Positions 52,724-62,315 of a stretch of 64,000 nucleotides of DNA are shown here, in pieces (position 1 is the stretch's first letter; each line of letters starts with the position of its first letter). The DNA lies in assembly GCA_963736975.1 (NCBI GenBank), contig CAVTQY010000002.1:868001-932000 (forward strand), given 5' to 3'. A model generated the notes under the pieces. That model did not search any database, was not told where the DNA came from, and saw only the letters and a program-made list of their open reading frames with translations. The translations under genes and the position numbers were made by a program. Source of the DNA: CAVTQY01 sp963736975. Its GTDB lineage: Bacteria; Pseudomonadota; Alphaproteobacteria; Acetobacterales; Acetobacteraceae.

Positions 52724-53629
52724 ATGAACGAAGCGATCCCGGCATGGCCGCGCAAGGCACGCGAGATGCACAACCATCACTTCGATTCCACCGTCTGGAA
52801 CGACTTCGACTTCCGAGACGATGACATCATCATCGCTACCTACGGCAAATCGGGCACGACCTGGGTGCAGCAGATCGTCGTCCAGTTGCTGTTCGAGGGG
52901 GCGGACGATCTCCCTGTCGCCGAGATGTCGCCCTGGCTCGACCTGCGGGTGCCGGCGAAGGCGGTCAAGCTGGCCGCGATGGAGCCGCAGACGCATCGGC
53001 GGTTCCTCAAGACACATCTGCCGGTCGATGCGCTCGTGTATTCGCCGAAAGCCAAATACCTCTATATCGGGCGCGATGGACGCGATGTGGTCTGGAGCCT
53101 CTACAATCACCACAGCCGGGCGAACGCTTTCTGGTACGAGATCCTCAACGACACGCCCGGCCGCATTGGACCACCAATCGAACCGCCGCCCGCCGATATC
53201 CGCCAATACTTTCTCGAGTGGCTGGAACGGGATGGCCATCCGTTCTGGCCGTTCTGGGAAAACCTGCGTTCGTGGTGGGCGATCCGTGACATGCCCAACC
53301 TCATGCTGGTGCATTTCGACGAGTTGAAGCACGACCTGCCGGGCAGCATCCGCCGCATCGCCGACTTTCTCGCCATTCCGATCGACCCCCTGCGTTTCCC
53401 CTCGATCGTCGAGCATTGCGGCTTCGCCTGGATGAAGGCGCATGCAACCAACGCGACGCCGCTCGGCGGCAAACCGTGGGACGGGGGCGCCGAGACATTC
53501 ATCCATAAAGGCAGCAACGGCCGCTGACGCGACGTGCTGACCGCGGACGATTGCCGGCGATACGAAGAGACCGCCCGCCGCGAACTCGGCGAGGCTTGCG
53601 CGAACTGGCTGATGAACGGCGCTCGGTAG
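52724..53629 (+). pseudogene. Sulfotransferase with an in-frame TGA stop near the C-terminus
   Basis: Cytosolic-type PAPS-dependent sulfotransferase. The N-terminal PSB loop is YGKSGTTWVQQ (about residues 40-50), the 3'-phosphate region YIGRDGRDVVWSL (about 110-122), then DELKHDLPGSIRRIADFL. At codon 268 (53525-53527) a TGA replaces the tryptophan of the conserved NGRWRDVL element; reading straight through gives RDVLTADDCRRYEETA and a natural stop TAG at 53629. The KGxxNGRW segment normally contributes to PAPS binding, so truncation at 53527 should damage activity. One base (TGG to TGA) explains the loss. Donor and acceptor biology unknown. Confidence 0.75.
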
Positions 53630-53690
53630 AGGCTTTGCCTCGGCCGAACACAGGGGCAAGCTAGGCTCAGCGATTGAAGGAGATGGCAGC

Positions 53691-54050
53691 ATGTCCACAT
53701 CGACGGAACTGCTCAGTAAAACGTGTACGCCGTGCCGGGGCGGCATTCCGCCGCTGACGCAGCAGGAAGCGTAAGGCTTTCTCCGCCAGGCACCGCAATG
53801 GAAGCTGCTGGACGACGGCAAGCGCATCGAACGTCGCTACTCGTTCGCCAATTTCCGCGACGCGTTCGGCTTCGTGCAGGGCGTGGCCGAGCTTGCCGAG
53901 GAGGAAGGCCATCACCCGGATGTCACATTCGGCTGGGGCTATGCCGTGATCTCGCTGCAGACCAAGAAGATCAAAGGCTTGCACGAGAACGACTTCATCA
54001 TGGCGACAAAGTTCGATCGCCTGGCCGGGCAACACGGCGCGCGTTCCTGA
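53691..54050 (+). pseudogene. phhB: Pterin-4a-carbinolamine dehydratase interrupted by an in-frame TAA
   Basis: Recycles the pterin cofactor of aromatic amino acid hydroxylases. ATG at 53691 is followed by STELLSKTCTPCRGGIPPLT, a classic N-terminus. Codon 28 (53772-53774) is TAA where Glu, Gln or Lys would be expected; the same frame goes on with WKLLDDGKRIERRY, AEEEGHHPDVTFGWGY (catalytic histidines), KKIKGLHENDFIMA and stops at 54048. No suitable internal start exists, so the protein is not made unless the stop is an error or read through. Length without the stop (119 codons) is normal. The upstream sulfotransferase is also interrupted. Confidence 0.8.
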
Positions 54051-54068
54051 TCGACCCGGCTCGCCAGT

Positions 54069-55253
54069 TTACGAAGCGGGAATAAGCCGGATCCGCCGCC
54101 CCTCGACGCCCAGCGCGATTTTCCCCGCCTTCAGCGCCAGCGCGTCATTGCCGAACACCTCGCGTCGCCAGCCGTGCAGCGCCGGGATTGCCGGATCGTC
54201 GGTCACGACCAACCGGTCGATATCGTCGCTGCTCGCCACCAGCCGTGCTGCCACATGATGCTCCTCGCATTTCGCTGCCAGCAGCACCTTGAGCAGCGCC
54301 ACCAGCGCCGGGGACGGTCGCGCGGCATCGCCGCCGCGCGACGCCGGCGGCATCGCGTCCTCCGGCAGGGCCTTCGTCGTGGCGATCGCGTCGAGCAGCG
54401 AGGCGCCGGTACGGCCTTCGGCGAAACCCCGCGTGACGCCGCGGGCCCGCGCGAGCGCCTCCGGCGTGTCGGGCATGGTGGCGGCGATCTCCAGCACGGA
54501 CTCGTCTTTCAGCAGCCGCTGGCGAGGGATGTTGATGCGCTGTGCCTCGCGTTCGCGCCATGCCGCAAGCGCCCGCACCATGCCCAGATAACGGCGGTTG
54601 TTGCTGCGCGGACGCAGGCGCTGCCACATCTCCTCGGGATCGGTGCGGTAAGTAACCGGGTCCGCAAGCACCGCCATCTCCTCGGTCACCCAGCCAAGCC
54701 GCCCCTCCTGCTTCAACCGTGCGCATAGCGCCTCGTACACGGTGCGGAGATACGTCACGTCGGCCGCGGCATAGGCGATCTGCGCCGGCGACAACGGGCG
54801 GGCCGACCAGTCGCTGAACCGGTGCGCCTTCTCGATATGCCCCTGGGCCAGCGCGGAGACCAGCGAGTTGTAGGCCACTTGCTCGCCGAAGCCGGCCACC
54901 ATCGCGGCGATCTGCGTATCGAACAGCGGCCGCGGCACGTCGCCGAATCGCAATACGAAGATTTCGATATCCTGTCGGGCGGCGTGAAACACCTTGGTTA
55001 CCGCCTGGTCCGCCAGCAATGCGCCCAGAGGTGCAAGGTCGATATCGGGCGCGAGCGCGTCCACGACCGCCACCTCGTCGGTCCCGGCAAGCTGCACGAC
55101 GCACAGCTCCGGCCAGTAGGTCCGTTCGCGCATGAACTCCGTATCGACGGTGACGAACGTCTCGCCGCGCAGGCGCTCGGTCAGCGCGTGCAACTCGCCG
55201 GTGGTGGCGATCAGGCGAGGCGCCGGAAACGCGGCACGGGCGGAGCGGGCCAT
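54069..55253 (-). CDS. rnd: Ribonuclease D
   Basis: 3'-5' exoribonuclease for tRNA and stable RNA maturation; 394 aa. DEDD catalytic residues are in VDTEFMRERTYWPELCVVQL (Asp and Glu), FHAARQDIEIF (Asp) and YAAADVTYL (Asp with Tyr). An HRDC domain lies at about residues 210-290 (NNRRYLGMVRALAAWRE) and a second C-terminal helical domain follows. ATG at 55253 is chosen because the open frame beyond it is Arg/Pro-rich and not conserved. It is divergently arranged with aspS around a small secreted-protein gene, an arrangement common in alphaproteobacteria. Confidence 0.9.
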   Translation of the reverse strand: MARSARAAFPAPRLIATTGELHALTERLRGETFVTVDTEFMRERTYWPELCVVQLAGTDEVAVVDALAPDIDLAPLGALLADQAVTKVFHAARQDIEIFVLRFGDVPRPLFDTQIAAMVAGFGEQVAYNSLVSALAQGHIEKAHRFSDWSARPLSPAQIAYAAADVTYLRTVYEALCARLKQEGRLGWVTEEMAVLADPVTYRTDPEEMWQRLRPRSNNRRYLGMVRALAAWREREAQRINIPRQRLLKDESVLEIAATMPDTPEALARARGVTRGFAEGRTGASLLDAIATTKALPEDAMPPASRGGDAARPSPALVALLKVLLAAKCEEHHVAARLVASSDDIDRLVVTDDPAIPALHGWRREVFGNDALALKAGKIALGVEGRRIRLIPAS

Positions 55254-55269
55254 CAGGATGTGGACGTGC

Positions 55270-55551
55270 TCAGCCGGGCGGCGCGTGGTGGAAATTCGCC
55301 TGGACGCAGGCGACCCGCGCCTTGCCGTCATCCGAGCCGGCGCCGCACAGATAGGTGTCGCCGTTCTCGGTGTTGATGACCCAGGCGGCCGGGACTTTCG
55401 CGTCCGGCAGCGGGATGAGCTGCCAGGAACCGGCGGGCGGCGTCGCGGTGCCCGGCGGCGTCGCGGCAAAAGCCGGCGGCGCGCCGGGAAGAGCGATCCC
55501 GGCCAGGGTGGCCGCCGCGCAGAGCAGGCTTGTGGGGGTCATCTTCTGCAT
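55270..55551 (-). CDS. Small exported protein of unknown function
   Basis: About 93 aa with a signal peptide (QKMTPTSLLCAAATLAGIAL, cleavage near PAFA-A), a Pro/Thr-rich linker and a compact C-terminal part with two cysteines (TYLCGAG and VACVQA) that may pair. Possible starts are ATG at 55557, 55551 or 55542; GGAG spacing favours the last and the charge pattern the first two. The domain GSWQLIPLPDAKVPAAWVIN also gives no family I can name. It lies between rnd and aspS on the minus strand. Confidence 0.55.
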   Translation of the reverse strand: MQKMTPTSLLCAAATLAGIALPGAPPAFAATPPGTATPPAGSWQLIPLPDAKVPAAWVINTENGDTYLCGAGSDDGKARVACVQANFHHAPPG

Positions 55552-55702
55552 CTCCATCTCTGGCGATCTGTCCCGGCAGACAGCCATATAGGAGAACGGC
55601 CGAACCGGCGACGGGTTGGTGTGCTTCCCAGGTGCGCTCGCTTGACTTGGCCGCGCACGCGGGGCTTGTGTGCCGCCGCTCGACCACCCGGGACGCCGTT
55701 TC

Positions 55703-57485
55703 ATGCACGCCTATCGCACCCATACCTGCGGCGCGCTGCGCGCCGTCGATGCCGGCCGGCCGGCGCGGCTCTCCGGCTGGGTGCACAGCAAGCGTGACCA
55801 TGGCGGGCTGCTGTTCATCGACCTCCGCGATCACTACGGCGTCACGCAATGCGTGTTCGACGCCGACAGCCCGGCTTTCGCGCTTGCCGACCGTGTGCGG
55901 GTGGAAAGCGTCGTCACCGTCACCGGCGAGGTGGTGCCGCGCGCGCCGGGTACGGCGAACCCCAAATTGCCGACCGGGGAGATCGAGCTGCGCGTGAGCG
56001 ATCTGGCCGTCCAATCGGCCGCCGAGGTGCTGCCGATGCTGGTCGCCGGCGAGGAGAAATTCCCCGAAGACATAAGGCTGAAATACCGCTTCATCGATCT
56101 GCGGCGCGACAAGCTCCACCACAACATGGTGCTGCGGGCGCAGGTGATCGCCTCGATCCGCCGGCGCATGCAGGACGCTGGATTCATCGAGTTCCAGACG
56201 CCGATCCTGACCGCGGCCAGCCCGGAAGGCGCGCGCGATTTCCTGGTGCCGGCACGGTTGCATCCGGGCAAGTTCTACGCGCTGCCGCAGGCCCCGCAGC
56301 AGTTCAAGCAGTTGATCATGGTCGCCGGGTTCGATCGGTACTTCCAGATCGCCCCCTGTTTCCGCGACGAAGCCTCGCGCGCCGACCGCTCGCCGGGCGA
56401 GTTCTATCAGCTCGATTTCGAGATGAGTTATGTGACGCAGGAGGACGTGTTCACCGCCATCGAGCCGGTGATCGCCGGCGTGTTCGAGGAGTTCGGCGCC
56501 GGCCGTGCAGTGACACCGCCCCCGTTCCCGCGCATCCCGTATGAAACCGCGCTGCTGGAATACGGCTCTGACAAACCCGACCTGCGGAACCCCCTGCGCA
56601 TCAGCGACGTGACGGAAGCGTTCGCCGGTTCGAATTTTGGGCTGTTCGCGCGCATCGTCGCGGGCGGCGGCGTGGTGCGGGCGATTCCGGCGCCGGGAGC
56701 CGCTTCGCAGCCGCGCAGCTTCTTCGACAAGCTCAACGACTGGGCGAAGGAGGAAGGCGCCGGCGGCCTTGGTTACGTCATCTACGACGCGGACGGCGCC
56801 AAGGGACCAATCGCGCGCAACCTGGAACCGGCCCGAGCCGACGCCGTGCGGACAGCCTGCAGCCTTCAAGCGGGCGATGCCGTGTTCTTCGCCGCCGGCA
56901 AGCCGGACGCTGTGTGGAAATTCGCCGGCTTGGTGCGCACGCGGCTGGGCCAGGAGCTCGACCTGATCGAGCCGGGCGCGTTCCGCTTTTGCTGGGTGAC
57001 GGACTTCCCGATGTACGAGTTGAACGAAGAGACCGGGAAAATCGATTTCAGCCACAACCCGTTCAGCATGCCGCAGGGCGGGATGGAAGCTTTGGAAACC
57101 CAGGATCCGCTAACCATCAAGGCGTTCCAGTACCGATATCGTCTGCAACGGTGTGGAACTGTCTTCCGGCGCGATCCGCAATCACCGCCCAGATATCATG
57201 ATACGCGCCTTCGCCATCGCCGGCTATGCGGCTGAGGAGGTGGAGGCGCGGTTCGGCGGCATGCTGAACGCGTTCCGCTACGGCGCGCCGCCGCATGGCG
57301 GGTCGGCGCCGGGAATTGATCGCATCGTGATGCTGCTGGCAGACGAGCCGAACCTGCGCGAGGTGATCCTGTTCCCGCTGAACCAGCAGGGGCAAGACCT
57401 GATGATGGGGGCGCCCGCGCCGGTGCCGCCCGAGCGGCTCAAGGAGCTGTCGTTGAAGCTTGATATCGCCCCGTCGCCGCGCTGA
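55703..57485 (+). pseudogene. aspS: Aspartyl-tRNA synthetase, frameshifted (probable consensus error)
   Basis: Charges tRNA-Asp (in many alphaproteobacteria also tRNA-Asn). Bacterial-type class II enzyme of about 594 codons: OB-fold domain (residues 1-105, GWVHSKRDHGGLLFIDLRD), motif 2 with PCFRDEASRADRSPGEFYQLD, and a GAD insertion (about 290-400). After KAFQY near 57130 the frame is lost. One frame over it continues DIVCNGVELSSGAIRNH, motif 3 GAPPHGGSAPGIDRIVML and ends at 57485. The text TACCGATATC at 57131-57140 needs one C removed (57133 or 57134). Because this gene is essential and all domains are intact, a sequencing or assembly error is by far the most likely cause. Confidence 0.88.
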
Positions 57486-57527
57486 TCATTGGCCGTCTCG
57501 GCGGCTCAGGAACGGAGACTTTCACCC

Positions 57528-58319
57528 ATGTATCGTCGCGTCATCCTGGCCGCTGTTTTCTTCGCCCTTGCGCAGCCTTCGCTGGCAGCGGGGATTCCCA
57601 TTAACCTGGCGGCGCATCGGGCGCTCTATCAACTGACCTTGGAGAAGACCCGCAGCGACGACGTGGTCGGCGCCACCGGGACAATGGGCTATGAGGTGAT
57701 CGATGCCTGCGACGGTTGGGCGGTGCGCCAGCGGCTGGATATGACTGTCACCAATTCCGACGGCCAGAACATCGAGATGATCTCCGATTACGCGACCTGG
57801 GAATTGAAAGACGGGCTCAAGTTCCGGTTCCACATGCGCCAGACGACCGATGGCGCGGTGACCAGCCAGACCGACGGCGACGCGAAGCTCGACCGGCCCG
57901 GCGGTCCGGGTGTCGCACATTACACCGCGCCGCACGCCGCCACGATGAAGCTGCCATCCGGGACGCTGTTTCCCATGGCGCATACCGCAGCACTTATTGC
58001 GGCGGCCGCCGAGGGCAAGAAATACCTCAATGTGCCGCTGTTCGACGGCACCGACGAGAACGGGCCGGAGGATAGCTCGATCGCCATCGTGGACTGGAAA
58101 AAGCCGCAGCCGGAACGCTGGCCCGCGCTCTCCGTACTGCCCAGCACGCGCGTGCACATCGCCTTCTTCGCGCTGAACTCCGAGAGCATGACGCCGGATT
58201 ACGAAGTGGGCATGCGCTATTGGACGAACGGGGTGGCGGACAACCTGCGGATGGATTTCGGCGACTTCGTCATGGATGCGAAGATGGCCAATTTCGCGCT
58301 GCAGCCTCATCGCTGCTGA
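57528..58319 (+). CDS. eipB: Cell envelope integrity protein EipB family (DUF1849)
   Basis: 263-aa periplasmic protein with a signal peptide (residues 1-22, RRVILAAVFFALAQPSLA). It has NLAAHRALYQLTLEK, GTMGYEVIDACDGWAVRQRL and a final cysteine in QPHRC. In EipB of Brucella two conserved cysteines, one in the D-C-DGW segment and one at the extreme C-terminus, form the disulfide closing the spiral beta fold; both are here. EipB supports envelope integrity. ATG at 57528 gives a normal signal peptide; the frame start at 57489 adds 13 residues without signal character. marC follows after six bases. Confidence 0.85.
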   Translation: MYRRVILAAVFFALAQPSLAAGIPINLAAHRALYQLTLEKTRSDDVVGATGTMGYEVIDACDGWAVRQRLDMTVTNSDGQNIEMISDYATWELKDGLKFRFHMRQTTDGAVTSQTDGDAKLDRPGGPGVAHYTAPHAATMKLPSGTLFPMAHTAALIAAAAEGKKYLNVPLFDGTDENGPEDSSIAIVDWKKPQPERWPALSVLPSTRVHIAFFALNSESMTPDYEVGMRYWTNGVADNLRMDFGDFVMDAKMANFALQPHRC

Positions 58320-58325
58320 GCTGCG

Positions 58326-58997
58326 GTGGTCGGTCAGGCGGCCCAGGCCTTTCTGCTTGCCTTTCCGGCGCTGTTTTCGATCATCAGCCCGCTGACGGGC
58401 GCCTTGATCTTCTTCGAGATCACACTCGACCGCACCCAGGCCGAGCGCGAGCGGCTGGCGGCGCTGGTGGCGTTCTATTCGCTGCTGGTGATGCTGGTGG
58501 CGCTGACGGCAGGATCTTTCATCCTGGCCTTCTTCGGCATCAGCCTGGGCGCGTTGCGGATCGCCGGGGGGTTCGTGGTTGCGGTGGCGGCCTGGCATTT
58601 GCTGCACTCGCCGGAGCGGCAGGAGGAGCGCAAGCAGGAACACGCCGCCCCCGCCGAAGGCGCCGACGACATTGCGCTGTTTCCGCTGACCATTCCGTTC
58701 ACCACCGGGCCGGGGGCGATCAGCGTGGCGGTGGCGCTGGGGGCGGAGCATCCGCCGCTGCTGCACGGCGAGGCGGGTTTCTTTGCCGGTCTCAGTGCCG
58801 CGGCGTTCGGAAATGCGCTGGTGATCTTTATCGCTTATCGGCTGGGCGATCGGGTGGCGCGGCTGCTCGGTCCGCGTGGCACGCGCACGGTGACGCGATT
58901 GTTTGCGTTTCTGCTGCTATGCATCGGCGTGCAGATCGTAATCGGCGGCGTGAGCGAAGTGCTGCGGCCGATGCTGACCGCCCCGGCATCGGGGTGA
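58326..58997 (+). CDS. MarC family membrane protein
   Basis: 223-aa integral membrane protein of six helices, with PLTGALIFFEITLDRT at the N-terminus, a charged middle loop (ERQEERKQEH), and LFPLTIPFTTGPGAISVAVAL, the MarC signature. Despite the name, MarC proteins have no demonstrated drug-resistance role. GTG start at 58326 is preceded by GCTGCGGT rather than a strong ribosome binding site; coupling to eipB, six bases upstream, may provide translation. Converges with the sensor-kinase gene. Confidence 0.85.
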   Translation: MVGQAAQAFLLAFPALFSIISPLTGALIFFEITLDRTQAERERLAALVAFYSLLVMLVALTAGSFILAFFGISLGALRIAGGFVVAVAAWHLLHSPERQEERKQEHAAPAEGADDIALFPLTIPFTTGPGAISVAVALGAEHPPLLHGEAGFFAGLSAAAFGNALVIFIAYRLGDRVARLLGPRGTRTVTRLFAFLLLCIGVQIVIGGVSEVLRPMLTAPASG

Positions 58998-59003
58998 GTT
59001 CCG

Positions 59004-61028
59004 TCATAGGCTGTCCAAAACCTGCCGCAGCTTCGCCGCCAGCCCGGCGAAGGTAAATGGTTTCGTGATTAACTGAACGCCCGGGTCGAGCCGGCCGTGA
59101 TGCACGATCGCATTCCTGGCGTACCCGCTTGTGAAAAGCACCTTCAGGTCAGGCCTTCTGCGTCGCGCTTCGTCCGCCAACTGCCGCCCGTTCATCCCGC
59201 CGGGCAACCCGACATCGGTGAAAAGCAGCGCGATCTCTTTATGGCTGTCGATCAGGCGCAATGCCTCACCCGCTTCTGCCGCGTCCAGGGGCTGGTAACC
59301 AAGCTCGCGCACGAGATCGACAGTAAACTCCCGGACCTCCGCCTCATCCTCGGTGACAAGTATGGTTTCACCCTTGCCGCGCGGGGCGGCGATCGCAGCC
59401 GGCGCCGGCTCGGACGCCATCTCCGGCGACCGATGGCGCGGCAGGTAGATCTTGACCGTCGTCCCCTGCCCGAACTCGCTGTAAATTTTCACATGACCGC
59501 CGGACTGCTTGACGAAGCCATAGACCTGCGACAGACCGAGGCCGGTACCCTGTCCCGCGTCCTTGGTGGTAAAAAACGGCTCGAAAGCTTTGGCGATGAC
59601 CTCGTCGGTCATGCCGAGGCCAGTGTCGCTGACGAATATTCCCACATACTGCCCGGATCGCACATCCGCCGACGTTGCGTAATCCTCGTCGAGATACACG
59701 TTGGCGGCTTCGATCGTCAGCTTTCCACCGTCAGGCATCGCATCTCGCGCATTGACCGCCAGGTTCAGCAGGCAGTTTTCGAGCTGGCCGGCATCCGCGA
59801 AGATGCTCCACACTCCGCCGGCCAGAACGGTCTCGATCGCAACACTCTCGGGCAGAGTGCGGCGCAGCAGCTCCGATATACGGGTGATGAGTTTGTTGAC
59901 CGGGATCACCTTCGGCTCGAGCGGCTGGCGACGGGAAAACGCCAAAAGCTGGTTGGTCAGGACGGCCGCGCGAGAGGCTCCATGCAAAGCCAGGTTCACA
60001 AACCGCAGCAGCCCTTGGTCCGCCTGGTCCGGAAGCCGACGCTTCAGCGTCTCAAGGTTTCCGGAAATCACTGTCAGCAGGTTGTTGAAATCATGCGCGA
60101 TCCCGCCGGTGAGTTGGCCGACTGCCTCCATCTTCTGCGCCTGGCGGAGCTGCTCTTCGGCCGTCCGCCGCTCCGTGAGGTCGCGTGTGACCTTGGCAAA
60201 GCCCAGCAACTGCCCGTCCGGGTCCCGTAGCGAATGGATGACGACGTTGGCCCAGAACCGGCTGCCATCCTTTCTGACCCGCCAACCCTCCGCTTCCGTC
60301 TTGCCGGTTGCGACCGCCTGGTCCAGCAGGCGGCGGGGAAGTCCGCTCCGCCGATCCTCCTCGGTATAGAAACGGGAGAAATTTTCCCCCATGATCTCCG
60401 CGCTGGTATAGCCTTTCAGGCGTTCCGCGCCCGGGTTCCATTTGACGACGTTCCCGTTCGGATCGAGCATGAAGATCGCATAATCCGTCACCCCCTCAAC
60501 AAGCAGCCGGAAACCCCGTTCGCTCTCTCGAAGCTGGGAATAGCTGGCCTCCAGCGCCTGCGTCCGTTCCTTGACCCGTGCTTCCAGTGATTCGCTCAGC
60601 GCCAGCAGCCGCACTTCCAGCACCTTGCGTTCCGTGATGTCGAGGCAGGTGCCGCGCAGCCAACGCGCGGCACCGCTGCCGTCGCGGGCGGTTTCGCCCC
60701 TAGCGGTTAGCCAGTGAACACTGCCATCCGGGTGCGTGACGCGAAACTCGACGCCGAAGGCGCCGCCCTGGCGGGCTGCCGACAGCGCGTTGCGCAGCTT
60801 CAGGCGGTCATCAGCGAAGATCGGCTTTTCCCAATCCGACAATGCCTGCGTCGTGGTGCCCGGATCGAGGCCAAACAGAACAGCCATGCGCGGCGTCGTG
60901 ACCCAGCGCTCGGAGATCAGGTCGAGCTCGAACGCACCGATCCCCGCCGTCGCCTCGGCCAGGCGCAAATGCTCGCTCGTCAACCGAAGCCGCGCCGCCT
61001 CCACACTCCCTTCGCCCCGGTCGCTCAT
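59004..61028 (-). CDS. Hybrid sensor histidine kinase/response regulator with two PAS domains
   Basis: 674-aa soluble hybrid kinase without membrane segments. PAS 1 (about 25-133, ending CLDITERK), a coiled linker, PAS 2 (about 170-290, YTSAEIMGENFSRFYTEEDR, ending TRDLTERR), HisKA with H312 in GGIAHDFNNLL, HATPase_c (about 400-530, N-box NLAVNARDAM, G-box SDTGLGM and GTGLGLS), and a receiver (about 555-674) with phospho-acceptor D605 in LLFTDVGLPG and K in ITKPF. This is the family common in alphaproteobacteria for light, redox or stress sensing; PAS ligand and output partner are unknown. No partner regulator gene is adjacent. Confidence 0.9.
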   Translation of the reverse strand: MSDRGEGSVEAARLRLTSEHLRLAEATAGIGAFELDLISERWVTTPRMAVLFGLDPGTTTQALSDWEKPIFADDRLKLRNALSAARQGGAFGVEFRVTHPDGSVHWLTARGETARDGSGAARWLRGTCLDITERKVLEVRLLALSESLEARVKERTQALEASYSQLRESERGFRLLVEGVTDYAIFMLDPNGNVVKWNPGAERLKGYTSAEIMGENFSRFYTEEDRRSGLPRRLLDQAVATGKTEAEGWRVRKDGSRFWANVVIHSLRDPDGQLLGFAKVTRDLTERRTAEEQLRQAQKMEAVGQLTGGIAHDFNNLLTVISGNLETLKRRLPDQADQGLLRFVNLALHGASRAAVLTNQLLAFSRRQPLEPKVIPVNKLITRISELLRRTLPESVAIETVLAGGVWSIFADAGQLENCLLNLAVNARDAMPDGGKLTIEAANVYLDEDYATSADVRSGQYVGIFVSDTGLGMTDEVIAKAFEPFFTTKDAGQGTGLGLSQVYGFVKQSGGHVKIYSEFGQGTTVKIYLPRHRSPEMASEPAPAAIAAPRGKGETILVTEDEAEVREFTVDLVRELGYQPLDAAEAGEALRLIDSHKEIALLFTDVGLPGGMNGRQLADEARRRRPDLKVLFTSGYARNAIVHHGRLDPGVQLITKPFTFAGLAAKLRQVLDSL

Positions 61029-61040
61029 CGCCCCGCCGTG

Positions 61041-62101
61041 CTATGCGGCCGTTGCGCTGAGAATGGCTTTGGCCTCGGTCATGGCCCGAAGCTTTCCCCA
61101 GGCGATATGCCGCGGCAGGTGATTGAAGCCGCAGGAGCTGGTGATGACCGTCTGCTCCGGCGCGAGCCATTTGTGCTTCCTGATGCGATCGGCGACTTGC
61201 TGACCCGTCTCTACATTCGGGTCCTGCACATCGACCGCGCCCACGCCGAGCTGCTTGGTTCCCAGCACGGTTTCGAAGTGCGGCGTCATGTCATGTTCGA
61301 TCATGAAGCCGTCGCATTCGATCGCGACGACGATATCCGCCTTGTACCGACCGACATCGAAATAGCGATGCCCGATCTGGCCATCATAGTCGGGGCCGAC
61401 GGCATAGTTGCCCTGGCAGATGTGGACCATCACATGCATGTCGTCCGGCAGGTCTTCGATCGCGCTGTTGATGGCGTCCACGGCGGAACGGACCTCCTGG
61501 TCATCGGCGACAGTGAAATAGGGCTCGTCGATCTGGATGTGCCTGCACCCGGCGGCTGCCAGGTGTTTGAAATTGTGGTTCAACAGCTTGCCCAGCTCGG
61601 ACATCATCCGGGGCAGGTCATGGTAATAGTCGTCGTAAGCGACGGCCGCCAGCAGATGCGGGCCCGTCATCGTGATCTTGACCGGCTTCCGTGCAAACCC
61701 CGAGACCTTCGTGAACTCGTCAACCAGCCCGAGATCGATGGAGTGATCGATCGGCCCGCGACAGATTGCCGCCGGATGGAGTACGTTGGGGTCGCGCTGG
61801 CTGATTGGTTTCGGCTATTGGCAGCTTGAAAAGCAGGAATCTTTTCCCAGAAACGGTTGAGCATGGCGTTCGGCGGGGAGTGGCGGTTGTGGGTGCGCCG
61901 ATGCATCTCGCCACCGGTGATCACGTCGATGCCGGCTGCCTCCTGTTCCAGGATGGCGGCCTGCATCGCCCGGAACTGCGCATCGGCAAGATCTCCGGAC
62001 GAGAGCTGGCCGAGGGTTACCAGCCGGTCGAGTGCTTCGTACCATCGGGGCACGCTGTGAGCGCCTACCACCGTGGTCGTGTAGGCCTGGTAATGAGGCA
62101 T
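61041..62101 (-). pseudogene. Cobalamin-independent methionine synthase (MetE C-terminal-like) protein, frameshifted
   Basis: About 353 codons of a MetE-C/UROD-like barrel. The first frame from 62101 reads TTVVGAHSVPRWYEAL, GIDVITGGEMHRR and FWEKIPAFQAAN. The frame then changes near 61810-61820 and continues PKPISQRDPNVLHPAAI, DEFTKVSGFARKPVKITMTG, IDEPYF, VMVHICQGNY (His and Cys zinc ligands), AIECDG and SSCGFNHL (Cys) to 61041. The zinc ligands of methionine synthase II are present but the N-terminal half of true MetE is absent, as in short homologues that methylate or dealkylate other thiols. Substrate uncertain. The divergent arsR-arsM pair lies next to it. Confidence 0.75.
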
Positions 62102-62258
62102 CTGCTTGCTATGTCCCAGGGCGCTCGATCACCGGAGCGTGAACGTTGCCGTAGGTCGGTGTCGTGACGTTGAAGTTTCCCGGACACAGAAGCAAGGCCC
62201 TGTGGCGAAAGAATATCGTGCCTGACCTGCCCTGATTTGCTGCCTCGGATCATCCCTG

Positions 62259-62300
62259 TTGACAGGAGCCGCCGGCTTCGATAATTCGACGTTATTCGAA
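62259..62300 (+). promoter_or_regulatory. Promoter with ArsR-like operator upstream of arsR
   Basis: TTGACA at 62259-62264 and GATAAT at 62280-62285 (15-base spacing) look like -35 and -10 elements. The latter lies inside an inverted repeat, TTCGATAA at 62277-62284 and TTATTCGAA at 62292-62300, that would let the ArsR repressor block the promoter. Confidence 0.5.
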
Positions 62301-62315
62301 GGATCCAAACGAACT

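Noticed and set aside
53525..53527. Selenocysteine or UGA-as-Trp recoding in the sulfotransferase
   Set aside because: No SECIS-like hairpin follows directly, the family uses Trp here, TGA is used as a normal stop by many genes in the window, and the neighbouring TAA interruption needs a separate explanation.
55328..57055. Minus-strand open frame of 575 codons opposite aspS
   Set aside because: His/Arg-rich antisense frame; aspS class II motifs are on the plus strand.
62102..62258. Possible SAM-type riboswitch before the MetE-like gene
   Set aside because: Read on the minus strand, I could not match the conserved cores of SAM-II, SAM-V, SAM/SAH or cobalamin aptamers.
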